Positions 25,289 to 34,526 of a DNA stretch of 64,000 nucleotides are shown piece by piece (position 1 is the stretch's first letter; the number at the start of each line of letters is the position of its first letter). A program made the translations under genes and the position numbers. The stretch is from IMG/VR virus record IMGVR_UViG_3300037475_000240, positions 1 to 64,000 of that record, one strand, 5' to 3'. Source of the DNA: a virus. The notes beneath the pieces were generated by a model. That model saw nothing but the letters and a program-made list of their open reading frames with translations. It was not told the DNA's origin and searched no databases.

Positions 25289-26299
25289 TTAGGCAACAGT
25301 TGTGCTCTTGCGTCCAGCAGCTACGCCACGTGGATTGACAATTGCAAGACCGATAATCTCAGAAACTACCCAACCGAGCTTCAATTGCTTTGGCTCATCA
25401 GCTGGTAAGACTTCGATGTCTTGACGAATTGGCATGACGCCTACGAACTCAGGGTCGGCCGCGCCGTAGATCGTACCAGGAGGAACGATCTTAGATACCA
25501 TAATGTCAGTTCCCCAGATGTGGGCATAAAGACCAGTTTGCAATACTTCACGCATTGTTACTGGATCGAAATCTCCACCGCTTGTTCCTTGACCACCACC
25601 AGAACCCCACTTAAGGATGTCTGTGAACTCAGAAATATTCATGAAGTACTTGGTTGTAACTAAGTCCCAACGATCAATTTGTTGTTTGATCTCAACTAAG
25701 TCTCTCTTCAAAAGACCAGCATCGGCAACGTCGGTGATGGTGTTTTCAACAGAGGCAGCAGCATCAAGGGCAGCAAAAATGTTAGCATCTTCTTGAGCCA
25801 TGATTTCTTGACGAGCCTTTTGAACGGCACGGTCAATAACGTTGAATCTGCGTCTTTTAACTTCAGCGATACGAACGGTTGGGTTTGCGAAAATCTCGAA
25901 CTCTGGTACTACGATACGATCACCGAATACGCGAGACTCTGGACCTGTTCCGTTTGAAGAAATTACGACGGCAGCAACGTCAATATCGCGCTCGTAAGTT
26001 GGGTTTGCACCTTGTGGCAATGGATCAACTACAAGGGCTCTACGTGCAATACCGTGGTAATCCAAGTTCTTACGAATTGGGTTTGCCATGGCTTGAGCTA
26101 ATGCTACTTTACCATCTTGTGTCATAATTGCGCGAGAAATAAGTTCATCACGCTTGTCGTCACTTACAGAAGGTTGTCCTGCAAGACCAGCATTGGCTGG
26201 CATATTCTCTTCTAAAATACTTGCATATTTAACTAATTGTGCAAGTGCATCTTTTAATGAAGAAGCATTAACTTCTCCGGATTTCGAAAACATATTCAT
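25289..26299 (-). CDS. Major capsid protein, HK97-like
   Basis: 336 residues from the Met at 26299, which has a perfectly placed ggag (6 nt before); an in-frame Met at 26338 would add 13 residues and lacks this. The N-terminal 55 residues (SSLKDALAQLVKYASILEEN) are helical and may be a propeptide. The body has features of HK97-fold capsids: YERDIDVAAVVISSNG, a spine-helix-like NVIDRAVQKARQEIMAQEDA and a C-terminal GWVVSEIIGLAIVNPRGVA. Codons are clearly richer in G and C than in most neighbours, as expected for the most abundant virion protein. It has its own candidate promoter (26354) and lies between two terminators. Confidence 0.85.
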   Translation of the reverse strand: MNMFSKSGEVNASSLKDALAQLVKYASILEENMPANAGLAGQPSVSDDKRDELISRAIMTQDGKVALAQAMANPIRKNLDYHGIARRALVVDPLPQGANPTYERDIDVAAVVISSNGTGPESRVFGDRIVVPEFEIFANPTVRIAEVKRRRFNVIDRAVQKARQEIMAQEDANIFAALDAAASVENTITDVADAGLLKRDLVEIKQQIDRWDLVTTKYFMNISEFTDILKWGSGGGQGTSGGDFDPVTMREVLQTGLYAHIWGTDIMVSKIVPPGTIYGAADPEFVGVMPIRQDIEVLPADEPKQLKLGWVVSEIIGLAIVNPRGVAAGRKSTTVA

Positions 26300-26353
26300 T
26301 TGTGTCTCCACTAAATTATTTGAAATTGTTGCCAGCAAAATACCAGCTGCACC

Positions 26354-26369
26354 TATGTGCGTTAATTAA
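26354..26369 (-). promoter_or_regulatory. Candidate late promoter of the capsid gene
   Basis: The coding strand reads TTAATTAACGCACATA, 55 nt before the capsid start at 26299 and downstream of the terminator at 26432-26459, so the capsid gene can be transcribed on its own. Confidence 0.5.
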
Positions 26370-26431
26370 ATGAAGTATTATTACCTGTTTTTAAAATAAA
26401 TGTGAAAATAAATTTTAAATAGCACAAAAAC

Positions 26432-26459
26432 AAAAGAGCGGACCAAGGTCCGCTCTTTT
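26432..26459 (-). terminator. Intrinsic terminator upstream of the capsid gene
   Basis: 13-bp stem AAAAGAGCGGACC (26432-26444) and GGTCCGCTCTTTT (26447-26459) with a 2-nt loop. Read leftwards it ends in TTTTG then TTTTTG, a good T-tract, so it stops transcription from the gene at 26484-27173. Confidence 0.88.
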
Positions 26460-26483
26460 AACTATCTATTTAACTTTTACTTA

Positions 26484-27173
26484 TTATGCATTAAAATACA
26501 AAACTACCCAAGTATAACTACGAGAAGTTGTGGTCAAAGCACCATCTGGTGGGTTGAAGGTACCAACTAAGTTATTTGGAGTGGTTACCAAAGAACCGTT
26601 TGTAGCGAATTCAACGAAGTTACCAACTGAAGTTCCATTAGAACCTGCAGTAGTTGTTAAAAGACCAGAAGTAGTAAGATCGTTAGCTAAAGTTGCATAA
26701 AGAGCTGTACCTGCAGCAACTGGAGTTGCAGCTGTTGGTTGAAGTGTTGCGTCTACAGCATCAATAGAGACGGCATATAATCCTGGTTGTGACCAGCAAG
26801 TTACCTTACCAGAACCAGAAGTTGTGTGTGGTCCTAAGACAGCGCCACCAGTAGATACTTGACCTACGGTTCCACCAACTACAGTTCCGAACAATGTACC
26901 GTAACCAGCAATACCTTCGTCAGCTAACATCAAAGGGCGGGTTGTTAAAATTGGAGCAGCAGAAACGCCTGTAGCATAACCATAACGATTAATTACTGGA
27001 CGAAATGTAGCAGCTTCATATCCATCAAATGAATCTGCAGCAGCTTTATCAGTTCCTGTTCTTGTTACTTGACTAAAAGTAACACACTCTCCACCTTTTA
27101 AGGTAGTAAGTATTGCGTCGAGTCCATCGAATTGCCCTAATGGCATAGTTGCTTGAAGTGGTTTAAGAGCCAT
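26484..27173 (-). CDS. Virion surface/decoration protein
   Basis: 229 residues, rich in G, T, A and V, with beta character. The C-terminal half holds SGSGKVTCWSQPGLYAVSID, SGLLTTTAGSNGT and VGNFVEFA, in the same order as similar segments of the 229-residue protein at 34527 (SGSGRMTVWFQR, TGFLTTRKPS, VGMVTAPP), suggesting paralogues. Codons are G+C-richer, like the capsid gene, and it has its own promoter region and a strong terminator, so it is probably abundant. A head decoration or stabilising protein is my best guess from position next to the capsid gene. Confidence 0.65.
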   Translation of the reverse strand: MALKPLQATMPLGQFDGLDAILTTLKGGECVTFSQVTRTGTDKAAADSFDGYEAATFRPVINRYGYATGVSAAPILTTRPLMLADEGIAGYGTLFGTVVGGTVGQVSTGGAVLGPHTTSGSGKVTCWSQPGLYAVSIDAVDATLQPTAATPVAAGTALYATLANDLTTSGLLTTTAGSNGTSVGNFVEFATNGSLVTTPNNLVGTFNPPDGALTTTSRSYTWVVLYFNA

Positions 27174-27190
27174 GATTTTATCCTATTTAA

Positions 27191-27212
27191 TTTGTGCTAA
27201 ATAATATTTAGC
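27191..27212 (-). promoter_or_regulatory. Candidate late promoter with inverted repeat
   Basis: The coding strand reads TATTATTTAGCACAAA, 18 nt before the gene starting at 27173. It overlaps a perfect 8-bp inverted repeat, GCTAAATA-A-TATTTAGC (27196-27212). A second inverted repeat, GCGCA/TGCGC, lies at 27247-27262. The DNA may be an operator or form a 5' mRNA hairpin. Confidence 0.35.
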
Positions 27213-27292
27213 TTATATACTTACACCTAAAAACTTACAAAATTTAGCGCAAATTAATGCGCAATTACATAAATATATTGTTATGCCCAGAA

Positions 27293-28525
27293 TTACATTA
27301 AATTAGGAAAATCTTTTCCTAAATCTTCTAGATCTTTACTTAAGTCACTAGCCTCATTATCAACATCTTTGACTGACTTTTCTGGCGCAAAATGTTCTTG
27401 TGATTCGTTGGCAGCTTGCTCAAGTTCTTCTTTGGCTTTAGCTTGCATATTTTGAGCAGCAGCAAAAACTTTCAAAATTTCTTGAACTGATTGTTTATAT
27501 GGAGGAATTGCATTAGCAACATCCTCAAAATCATCAGCAATTAAGCCCTTTCCACCATGCAAAACTTCAGTTTTATCAATTAATGAAGTAAAAAATCCTT
27601 TATCTTGTACTTGTCTTGCTTTAAAGCTCTCAGAGGTGAAATTCTTTTGCATTTCATTAATAAGAGGAATCATATTGGCAAATAATTTTAATAAAGTATT
27701 ATATGCTTGTACTGCTTCTGTTCCAGCGGGTTTAGAAGCTAAATTCATTAACTCTTTAGCAGTCTTTGGTTTTTCAAAATCAGTAATAATAGATTTATTT
27801 TTTAAATAAGTAGTATAAAATTCTTCTAATTTATTAACAAAATTAGATACACTGTCAACAAATGGCTTTGTATAAGTAGTTCCTACACCAAAATTAGAAT
27901 TAGATGTTACAAAATCATTTAATTCAGATACTAATCTAGTATGATTTTGTTCATATCCACGATCTACATCTGGCAAATGTTGTTGTGCATAAATAGCACC
28001 AATTAAAGCCGGAACTCCCACAACTGCTGCCCAAGCTAGTGGAGCTAATGCTATTTTTTTAATGTTTTTATTAGCTACTTGAGCTAAACAAGTATCAGCC
28101 AATACTCTTAACTCATCTTGATTTACATTATCTAAATGGTTCCCTAAACTAACTAAACTTAAAACTAATTCTTGTTCAGCATATTTATGATTTGTTGATT
28201 GTCCATTAGTTGGTTTATTAACAATATGCAACATAATATTTTGTCTTTCAATATTATTTTCAACTAATCCATTTAATTTATCATAAGAGGGGGAGACAAT
28301 GGCATTACCTTCATGTGCAATTTCCATTATATTATGCTTATATTCCATACCTTTAGCGGTTTCAGGTTTAACATCATAAAGCTTTTCAATATCTTTAGCA
28401 GTTAAAGCACTCATTCTTGGATTTTTTTCCAAAGCAGCTTTGGCTTTCTCTGGAGCATCCTTAGAAATAAGTCCCTTTTCTTGTGCTATTTTGACAAAAC
28501 TTTCAAATATATCGCTTTTTCTCAT
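27293..28525 (-). CDS. Internal virion protein, helical
   Basis: 410 residues, mostly helical, with one hydrophobic segment (about 157-180, IALAPLAWAAVVGVPALIGA). It starts with FVKIAQEKGLISK, a sequence resembling the start of the protein at 32341 (LIKVAYEKGLIKE). Pieces of the middle also correspond: LNGLVENNIERQNIMLHIVNKPT here and ILDQHLKMVNVVNKKPTG there, so the two appear to be distant paralogues. The C-terminus is acidic. Likely an internal head or tail-lumen protein; function unknown. Confidence 0.65.
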   Translation of the reverse strand: MRKSDIFESFVKIAQEKGLISKDAPEKAKAALEKNPRMSALTAKDIEKLYDVKPETAKGMEYKHNIMEIAHEGNAIVSPSYDKLNGLVENNIERQNIMLHIVNKPTNGQSTNHKYAEQELVLSLVSLGNHLDNVNQDELRVLADTCLAQVANKNIKKIALAPLAWAAVVGVPALIGAIYAQQHLPDVDRGYEQNHTRLVSELNDFVTSNSNFGVGTTYTKPFVDSVSNFVNKLEEFYTTYLKNKSIITDFEKPKTAKELMNLASKPAGTEAVQAYNTLLKLFANMIPLINEMQKNFTSESFKARQVQDKGFFTSLIDKTEVLHGGKGLIADDFEDVANAIPPYKQSVQEILKVFAAAQNMQAKAKEELEQAANESQEHFAPEKSVKDVDNEASDLSKDLEDLGKDFPNLM

Positions 28526-28567
28526 TAGATTCTCACCATTAGGGTAAAGTACAATTACATATCTTTA

Positions 28568-28582
28568 TATGCGCAATTATAC
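28568..28582 (-). promoter_or_regulatory. Candidate late promoter, TATAAT + GCGCATA
   Basis: The coding strand reads GTATAATTGCGCATA, 43 nt before the gene starting at 28525. It overlaps the stop codon of the upstream gene. Confidence 0.4.
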
Positions 28583-29713
28583 CAAATAAGAGCCAGCAGG
28601 CAACGCTGGTTTTGTATTATTTGGAGTAGTCGTCGGAGCAGAACCTGCGCTAGCAGCAATTTGATCAATAAAATTGTCTACTAATTGTTTCTTAGAGGTA
28701 AAATGTTTTGGAATAAACACAAGAGGGTCTCCAGCTGATGAATGATTGTACCAAGCAATATTATCTGCTGTTATCTGAAATCCAGGTACAGATCTAATTA
28801 ATGCATCTTGACCATTTAATCCATCATATATTTCTTTTACAAATGAAACTAACATATTTTCTATGCTAGATTTATTATTGCTAACTCTTTCAATCCAATT
28901 AGTATCATTACTAGTATTATATCTAGTATCAACATAACTCGGCTTAACTGGAAATTTAGTTTGTGTACTCTTTGGTGTGGTTGGAGCTATATCTTTTACA
29001 GTTTCAACTGGTTTCCCATCTCTAATGGTACCATCAAATGCATTAGGTCTATCTAATAATTTATTAACTGCATCTCCAGCAACCATAAATCCAGCAGAAG
29101 CTAATGCTACTTTAAAAATCCAACTAAAAACTCTGGCAAGTACACTTGATGTCTTGCTTCGACGAGATTTAAACATAGAGGACAAATCAGATTGTTTTTT
29201 AATTCCTCTAAGTTCTTCATCATAAGTAATTAAAGCTAATTTTACTATTTTAGCATCCATTAATTCTCTATTAACAGAAGCAGTTTGAATTTTAGATAAA
29301 TCAGGTTCATCACCAGGATTGTGAGCTTGAACTGCTGAATTAACAAGTCCATCAATTTGAGCTGATGTAACTTTTTTATCACCAGCAATTAATTCTTTAA
29401 TTCCATTATAAACGGAAGATAAAATTCCCTTAACATCAATGTTAAAAATTCTCATAGCGAAGCTTATAAGAACACCTACCCAACCTAATCCCATGGCTGC
29501 AAATGTTACAGATAAAGCTCCAGGAGCTAAGATATTAAGTAAACTACCCTCACGATCATTTGGATCAATATGAGCGCCTACATAATTTTTAACACTGTTA
29601 GTTATTCCAGATACAACATCACCATCAGCCTTTTTAATTAGGTTTTGATCTGATAGTATTGTTTCAACTATCATTGTATCTACATAGAATCTTATTTCTG
29701 AATTACTAGCCAT
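28577..29713 (-). CDS. Membrane-segment virion protein
   Basis: 378 residues. Two hydrophobic segments (about 60-88, LAPGALSVTFAAMGLGWVGV; and about 195-216, ARVFSWIFKVALASAGFMVA) could cross or line a membrane. LIKKAD near residue 25 is one of the recurrent h-K-x-A sites. The start overlaps the stop of the next upstream gene by one base (TAATG). A role as an ejected pore-forming or tape-measure-associated protein is possible; no family is recognised. Confidence 0.6.
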   Translation of the reverse strand: MASNSEIRFYVDTMIVETILSDQNLIKKADGDVVSGITNSVKNYVGAHIDPNDREGSLLNILAPGALSVTFAAMGLGWVGVLISFAMRIFNIDVKGILSSVYNGIKELIAGDKKVTSAQIDGLVNSAVQAHNPGDEPDLSKIQTASVNRELMDAKIVKLALITYDEELRGIKKQSDLSSMFKSRRSKTSSVLARVFSWIFKVALASAGFMVAGDAVNKLLDRPNAFDGTIRDGKPVETVKDIAPTTPKSTQTKFPVKPSYVDTRYNTSNDTNWIERVSNNKSSIENMLVSFVKEIYDGLNGQDALIRSVPGFQITADNIAWYNHSSAGDPLVFIPKHFTSKKQLVDNFIDQIAASAGSAPTTTPNNTKPALPAGSYLV

Positions 29714-31242
29714 TATTTAACTTTCAATACTTGATTTACTTTATTACTTAAAGATCTAATATATTCCATATTTCTTTGAGCCACAGAATTATCACTTTCA
29801 TTTCTTCCAACTTGTGAAAGAAGTGTAGTTTTAGCTGTGTCGCTCAATCTATTTCCATAAGCACTATAGAACTCTAAAATTAAACGACGAGTTAATCCGA
29901 CAATTTGTGACAATTTATCGGTAGCTGCCAAATAATTTCTATAATCTTTAAGACTATCAGCAAATTCATGAGGACCTACATTTGTAGAAAAGATAGCATC
30001 ACCATTACGTGTAAGATTCTTTAAATCCAAAATTCTTTTTGATAAATCTTGAATATAATTTTCCATTCTCATTCCTCTTTCACCGCTAGCTAAGACTTGT
30101 ACTTGTTCAATAAAATCAGAAATTTTATCGGTATTAATTTCTTGAATAGCTAAAGGTAAGGAATTAACAATTTTATAAACTTGTTGAACTACAGCGGCAT
30201 CAGCTGAACCAGAATCTGGTTTGTCACCACTTTTGCCGGTATTAAATCCAACAGGAATAATATCACTAGCAGATGGAGAAGTATAAGATGCAGCCACCAT
30301 ACAAGATTGTCCATTTGGACCAGTGAATGTTTGTCCAATTTCTTTTATCTTATTAATATAAAAATTATATTTCTTAGTATCTTCTGGAGAAGTAGCACGC
30401 GATTGTAATAAATTTTGAGCACGTTTAAATAATGTATTAACAATAACACATCTATCAGCATGTTCATCAGAATATTTTACTGAAGACTTCTTACCGTCTT
30501 TATCATAAATAATAACTTGTGCTTCTGGAGCTGCTAACATCCAAGCATTTAATGATTCTCTGCTCTTTAAATCTTTAGCAAATAATTGAGCACCACCACT
30601 ATCAGTAGACATTGATTTAGAGTCAAATACTTTATTTCCAAATCCATCAATTACTGTATTGTCTGGTAATTCATTAACAACTTGACCTGGAATAGATTTT
30701 GGTTTTCTAGATAATCCAGAATCTGGTTTAACTGAATTGACTTGATCAATTAATTTTCCAACCATAACACCTAATACTTTATTGTCTTCATCTTTTGCTT
30801 TATTTTGCAAATATCCGACATATTTAATTAGGGCAGGTAAATTAGTATAATAATCAGCTGTATTCCATTTTCTAGACTCAGCATCTCTAGATACATTTAT
30901 AGTAACTGGAGATAATTTATTTTGTTCAGCTTCTTGAAGGTTTTCACTTTCAGCTTGATCATAAACAACTCTTTCACCATTTATTTTGATTTGATTGGTG
31001 TCTAAAAATTGAAGTAAATTACCAATATTTTGTAAATTAGCCATACCTAAACCAACTGGTGTTGGAGAATCCGCTGTAACATTTGGGGCTTCCTCACCTC
31101 CACTAACTTCTCTTGATAATCTAGCAACTAATTTTTTAGCTACTTCTGTTGGATTACCAATGGGCGCTGGTGCTTGTTGAGCTTTTTTATTTAAAGCACT
31201 TGCTAATGTTTTTAAAATATCTTGTTCATATAAGAAAGTCAT
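29713..31242 (-). CDS. Internal virion protein of unknown function
   Basis: 509 residues, helical, charged. The N-terminus FLYEQDILKTLASALNKKAQ carries the hydrophobic-K-x-A-Q motif shared by other virion proteins. It is chained by TAATG overlaps to both neighbours, in a run of four genes (28577-33462) of similar size and composition. No catalytic motif is seen. Confidence 0.6.
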   Translation of the reverse strand: MTFLYEQDILKTLASALNKKAQQAPAPIGNPTEVAKKLVARLSREVSGGEEAPNVTADSPTPVGLGMANLQNIGNLLQFLDTNQIKINGERVVYDQAESENLQEAEQNKLSPVTINVSRDAESRKWNTADYYTNLPALIKYVGYLQNKAKDEDNKVLGVMVGKLIDQVNSVKPDSGLSRKPKSIPGQVVNELPDNTVIDGFGNKVFDSKSMSTDSGGAQLFAKDLKSRESLNAWMLAAPEAQVIIYDKDGKKSSVKYSDEHADRCVIVNTLFKRAQNLLQSRATSPEDTKKYNFYINKIKEIGQTFTGPNGQSCMVAASYTSPSASDIIPVGFNTGKSGDKPDSGSADAAVVQQVYKIVNSLPLAIQEINTDKISDFIEQVQVLASGERGMRMENYIQDLSKRILDLKNLTRNGDAIFSTNVGPHEFADSLKDYRNYLAATDKLSQIVGLTRRLILEFYSAYGNRLSDTAKTTLLSQVGRNESDNSVAQRNMEYIRSLSNKVNQVLKVK

Positions 31243-32339
31243 TAAAGTGCCTCAATTTTTGGTTTAATAACAGTATTGAAAATATGCCAAGCGCCTGCTT
31301 CATTAGGAATACCAGCATAATTTAACATCCACTTTAAAAATTCTTCTTTACTGCTTAAAGCTTTAAGAGGAACATAATGTAATTGTTTATCAGGTAAACG
31401 AGGAGCAGGGTAAACAATATTATCAACTTTAGTAATATCTGAATTAGCCATTTGTTGTTCAGTTGGATTTAAAGTTTCTTTATTTGATCCATGTTGATCA
31501 TATTTATCAAATGATCTTTTACCTTCAATAAATGGTCTAAATTCGGGACGAGCAATAACTTGTTGTCTAAATTCATTATACATTCTAGTTATTGCTTTAA
31601 GGTGCTTAGTAATTTTAGCAGCTTTTGTAGTTTTTTCTTCTGCAGATAAATCTACTACATTTCCTTCAACACGATATCCTGATAAAGTGTTTTTAAAATC
31701 AGTCCAGTTTGAAGAATTATAAATATGATTATCTAAACCAAAGTCTCCTTCAATTTGAAGAAGAGCATAAGCAAAGCCTAGCATATTTTTTAATGCATTA
31801 TTAGTTCTCCAGTCCCAATTACCATCAGCTTTAAATTCGCTTTTTTCTGAACCAATTCTGCTAAGAGTATTCATAACAACATCAAGCTCATAAATATCAG
31901 TTTGTGTTTTATGTTTATCAGGATGAGTTACGACTTTAGAATCTTTATTCCACTCAACACCTTTATTACTTTCATCTAAACCACCCATATATTGTTCAGC
32001 AATAAAATCATTGAAAGATTTTTTAGATTGTTGTACTGGCTGAGCTGCCTCTTGATGTACTACATCTTTGTTTTTTAATGACATAGTGGCAGAATTGGCA
32101 TCATGCATAACAGATTCAGCAAGATCTTGCATAGCAAGTTGCATCTCTCTAACAGCAGGATTAGATGGTCCTTTTACTGGACCCCTAACAGATGGCTTTG
32201 CATCAGTTGGTGTATTTTTATGAAAGAATGAGTTTTGTGGTGGAACTATTCCAGCAGCTGGTGCAGTTGGAGCTTTAGATCCAGGTACTGCCGCCAATTT
32301 CTCAATTTCTTCTTTCAAATTCTTTAAGTTATTTGTCAT
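31242..32339 (-). CDS. Internal virion protein of unknown function
   Basis: 365 residues. The N-terminus is helical (NLKNLKEEIEKLAAVPG), followed by a P/A-rich linker, then a soluble mixed domain (DWRTNNALKNMLGFAYALLQ) and a compact C-terminus (FLKWMLNYAGIPNEAGAWHI). IEKLAA is a variant of the recurrent h-K-x-A site. It overlaps the next gene by one base. No family is recognised. Confidence 0.6.
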   Translation of the reverse strand: MTNNLKNLKEEIEKLAAVPGSKAPTAPAAGIVPPQNSFFHKNTPTDAKPSVRGPVKGPSNPAVREMQLAMQDLAESVMHDANSATMSLKNKDVVHQEAAQPVQQSKKSFNDFIAEQYMGGLDESNKGVEWNKDSKVVTHPDKHKTQTDIYELDVVMNTLSRIGSEKSEFKADGNWDWRTNNALKNMLGFAYALLQIEGDFGLDNHIYNSSNWTDFKNTLSGYRVEGNVVDLSAEEKTTKAAKITKHLKAITRMYNEFRQQVIARPEFRPFIEGKRSFDKYDQHGSNKETLNPTEQQMANSDITKVDNIVYPAPRLPDKQLHYVPLKALSSKEEFLKWMLNYAGIPNEAGAWHIFNTVIKPKIEAL

Positions 32340-32340
32340 A

Positions 32341-33462
32341 TTAACCTAACCAAGCTTTAAAACCAGCAAATGAGTCATCACTACCATCAGGATCTTTTGC
32401 GGTCTCAACTCCCTTTAATCTTGTAATGAAAACTTCAGCATTGCTTAGCTTTTGTTCATCATTTTCCATTCTATCAAAATTATCTTTAACAAATTTAATT
32501 TCATTTGCTTTTTTATCAATCCACTTTAAGCCTTCAGCTTTATCTGCTTGCGATTTTGCTAAAATTGGAACTCTGGCGCGCCATGCTGACAAGATGTCAT
32601 TTAGTCTTTTATATTCAATGTTAAATTGATCTATTAAACTAGTAGAAGCGGCTGGAGCAGGAGCCTTTAAAGCTTTTAATGCACTAGAAGTAAATCTCTT
32701 TAAATTATTAAAATGAGGAAGCATACCTTCCCAAGTTACTTCATCAACACCACCAAGTAATGTTCCTAACATACCTGATTTTAAATCACTCATTGATTTA
32801 TCTGCAAGAGTTAAAACGTATTTTAAATTATCTTCGCTTGGATCATTTTGAGCTTCAGTTACTGCAGGTAATAATTTTTGCGTAGCCTGAGATCTCGGTC
32901 TTTCGATCCAACTAATATCATTAAACTTAGCACTAATATTAGTTGCAGCTTTTAACATTTCTTGTAAAGAAGTTTTTAAATCTACTTGTTGTGCAACTAC
33001 ATTTTTAACTGCTTTTAAAATATCTAAACTTGTTGCAAGTTTACCTGTTGGTTTTTTATTTACAACATTAACCATTTTTAAATGTTGATCTAAAATTGTT
33101 TCAACAACAGCATCGCCTTCAATATCAGAAATCTTATGTGAACCATCTGGATGAGCCATATCAATGACATCTTCTCCAGTTTCACCATGAGCATCATAAA
33201 GATGTGCTGCTCGTTTATAATCAACAAATTTACCTTCTAATTCATTGGCTGCCTTTTCAAGACCCAATGTTCTTAGACCGGCACAAAGAGTAAGAACATT
33301 TTCCATTAAATTACCAGAAATAGTGTAATTTTGGTTTTTATTAATTGTTGAAGCTGTTTTAACCATTGAAGGCTCTTCTTTAATTAGACCCTTTTCATAC
33401 GCTACCTTTATAAGTGAACGTCCTATAGAAGAATCTTCAAGTTTAACATGTTTATAAGTCAT
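32341..33462 (-). CDS. Internal virion protein, helical
   Basis: 373 residues. The N-terminus (IGRSLIKVAYEKGLIKEEPS, then MVKTAS) resembles the start of the protein at 27293. Around residues 45-70 is ENVLTLCAGLRTLGLEKAAN, a copy of the helical L-x-GL-x-K-AA motif found in several virion proteins here. The rest is helical with two or three long helices. It has a gagg ribosome site and its own candidate promoter at 33490. Likely an internal head component. Confidence 0.6.
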   Translation of the reverse strand: MTYKHVKLEDSSIGRSLIKVAYEKGLIKEEPSMVKTASTINKNQNYTISGNLMENVLTLCAGLRTLGLEKAANELEGKFVDYKRAAHLYDAHGETGEDVIDMAHPDGSHKISDIEGDAVVETILDQHLKMVNVVNKKPTGKLATSLDILKAVKNVVAQQVDLKTSLQEMLKAATNISAKFNDISWIERPRSQATQKLLPAVTEAQNDPSEDNLKYVLTLADKSMSDLKSGMLGTLLGGVDEVTWEGMLPHFNNLKRFTSSALKALKAPAPAASTSLIDQFNIEYKRLNDILSAWRARVPILAKSQADKAEGLKWIDKKANEIKFVKDNFDRMENDEQKLSNAEVFITRLKGVETAKDPDGSDDSFAGFKAWLG

Positions 33463-33489
33463 TTTGCCTCAAAATTATATTACCCATAA

Positions 33490-33504
33490 TAATGCGATAT
33501 TATA
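33490..33504 (-). promoter_or_regulatory. Candidate late promoter, TATAAT + CGCATTA
   Basis: The coding strand reads TATAATATCGCATTA, 28 nt before the gene starting at 33462. The TA box is a perfect TATAAT. Confidence 0.4.
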
Positions 33505-33542
33505 GAAAGCTTACTATAAATAAAAAAATATGCCGTAAAGCA

Positions 33543-34453
33543 TTATTTATTAATATTCTCATTTCTAATACGCTTAATAACCTTTTCAGTATATCCAAAT
33601 TCTCTTGATAAACTTTTAATTGAACGAGATGTATCAAGAATAATTTTGATTTGGTCTTCAGAAAATTGTATTTTATTAGCTGGTGTTCTCCCCCTTAATT
33701 TAACTAAAACTTCTTCTGATGTTGATTTTCCTTTATTATGCGATGTTCTTGGCAATAATTCTAAACTATTAGTTCTAATTAATCGTAAACTATGTTTATT
33801 ACAATATCTAATTCCTTCTATGATATGATATGAATTACCTGTTCCTACAACATCACAACCAGGAGCAAAACATCTAATATCTTCTTTTAACATTCTTTCA
33901 GAATTACGAATTTCCCAAGCTTTTTTAATCCCCGTTGACATTTTTTGTCTTTGTTCCTCTGATATTATATTCCCTATATGAGCTTCAGACATATTATTTC
34001 TAATCTCATCAGTGTAATTTATAGGATTCTTTAGACGGGTTTCTCGCATTTGAGCGCGCTGTTCATCAGAACGCTTTTTACCAAGAGAAGGATGACCTTG
34101 TTCGGCAATTTGTTTAAACGTAGCTTTACTCATTTTCTCTCTAGTTTCTTCGGAAGGAGAAGAAACATTGCCGCCAGGCTGAATATTATATCCAAATTCT
34201 TTATTTCTACTATTATATTGGATAATTAAAATTTCTTCCGTATAATCAACATCTTCTTGTGTAATACAAGTAGCAATCACTTCATAAGTAAAATTATCTA
34301 CACCATATTTATTTATAGCTCGACTAATATATTGAGGGGATTTTCTGCTTTGGCTTTTGATTTATGTGCTCCCCAACGAGATTTATAATTTACTGTTTGA
34401 CCAATATAAATTTTGTTATTTAATATATTTGTAATTCTGTATAAGTAATACAT
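33543..34453 (-). pseudogene. GIY-YIG homing endonuclease with frameshift
   Basis: The gene starts at ATG 34453 (MYYLYRITNILNNKIYIGQT, a clean GIY-YIG start), but after codon 38 the frame is lost at a four-C run (GGGG on plus, 34336-34339). Reading one more C there would give PPQYISRAINKYGVDNFTYE and join the long downstream frame (start of that frame at 34280), which has the rest of the nuclease domain (FGYNIQPGGNV), NUMOD3-like motifs, a Cys/His cluster (CFAPGC ... YCNKH) and a C-terminal helix-turn-helix. So the full nuclease is about 302 codons interrupted by one missing base. It may be a real mutation, a programmed slip, or an assembly error in a homopolymer. Confidence 0.85.
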
Positions 34454-34526
34454 ACTTACAATTATATCACAACTTAAATATTTTTATTAAGAAAACTTAA
34501 AACATCAATGATTTCAATGACTTCCC

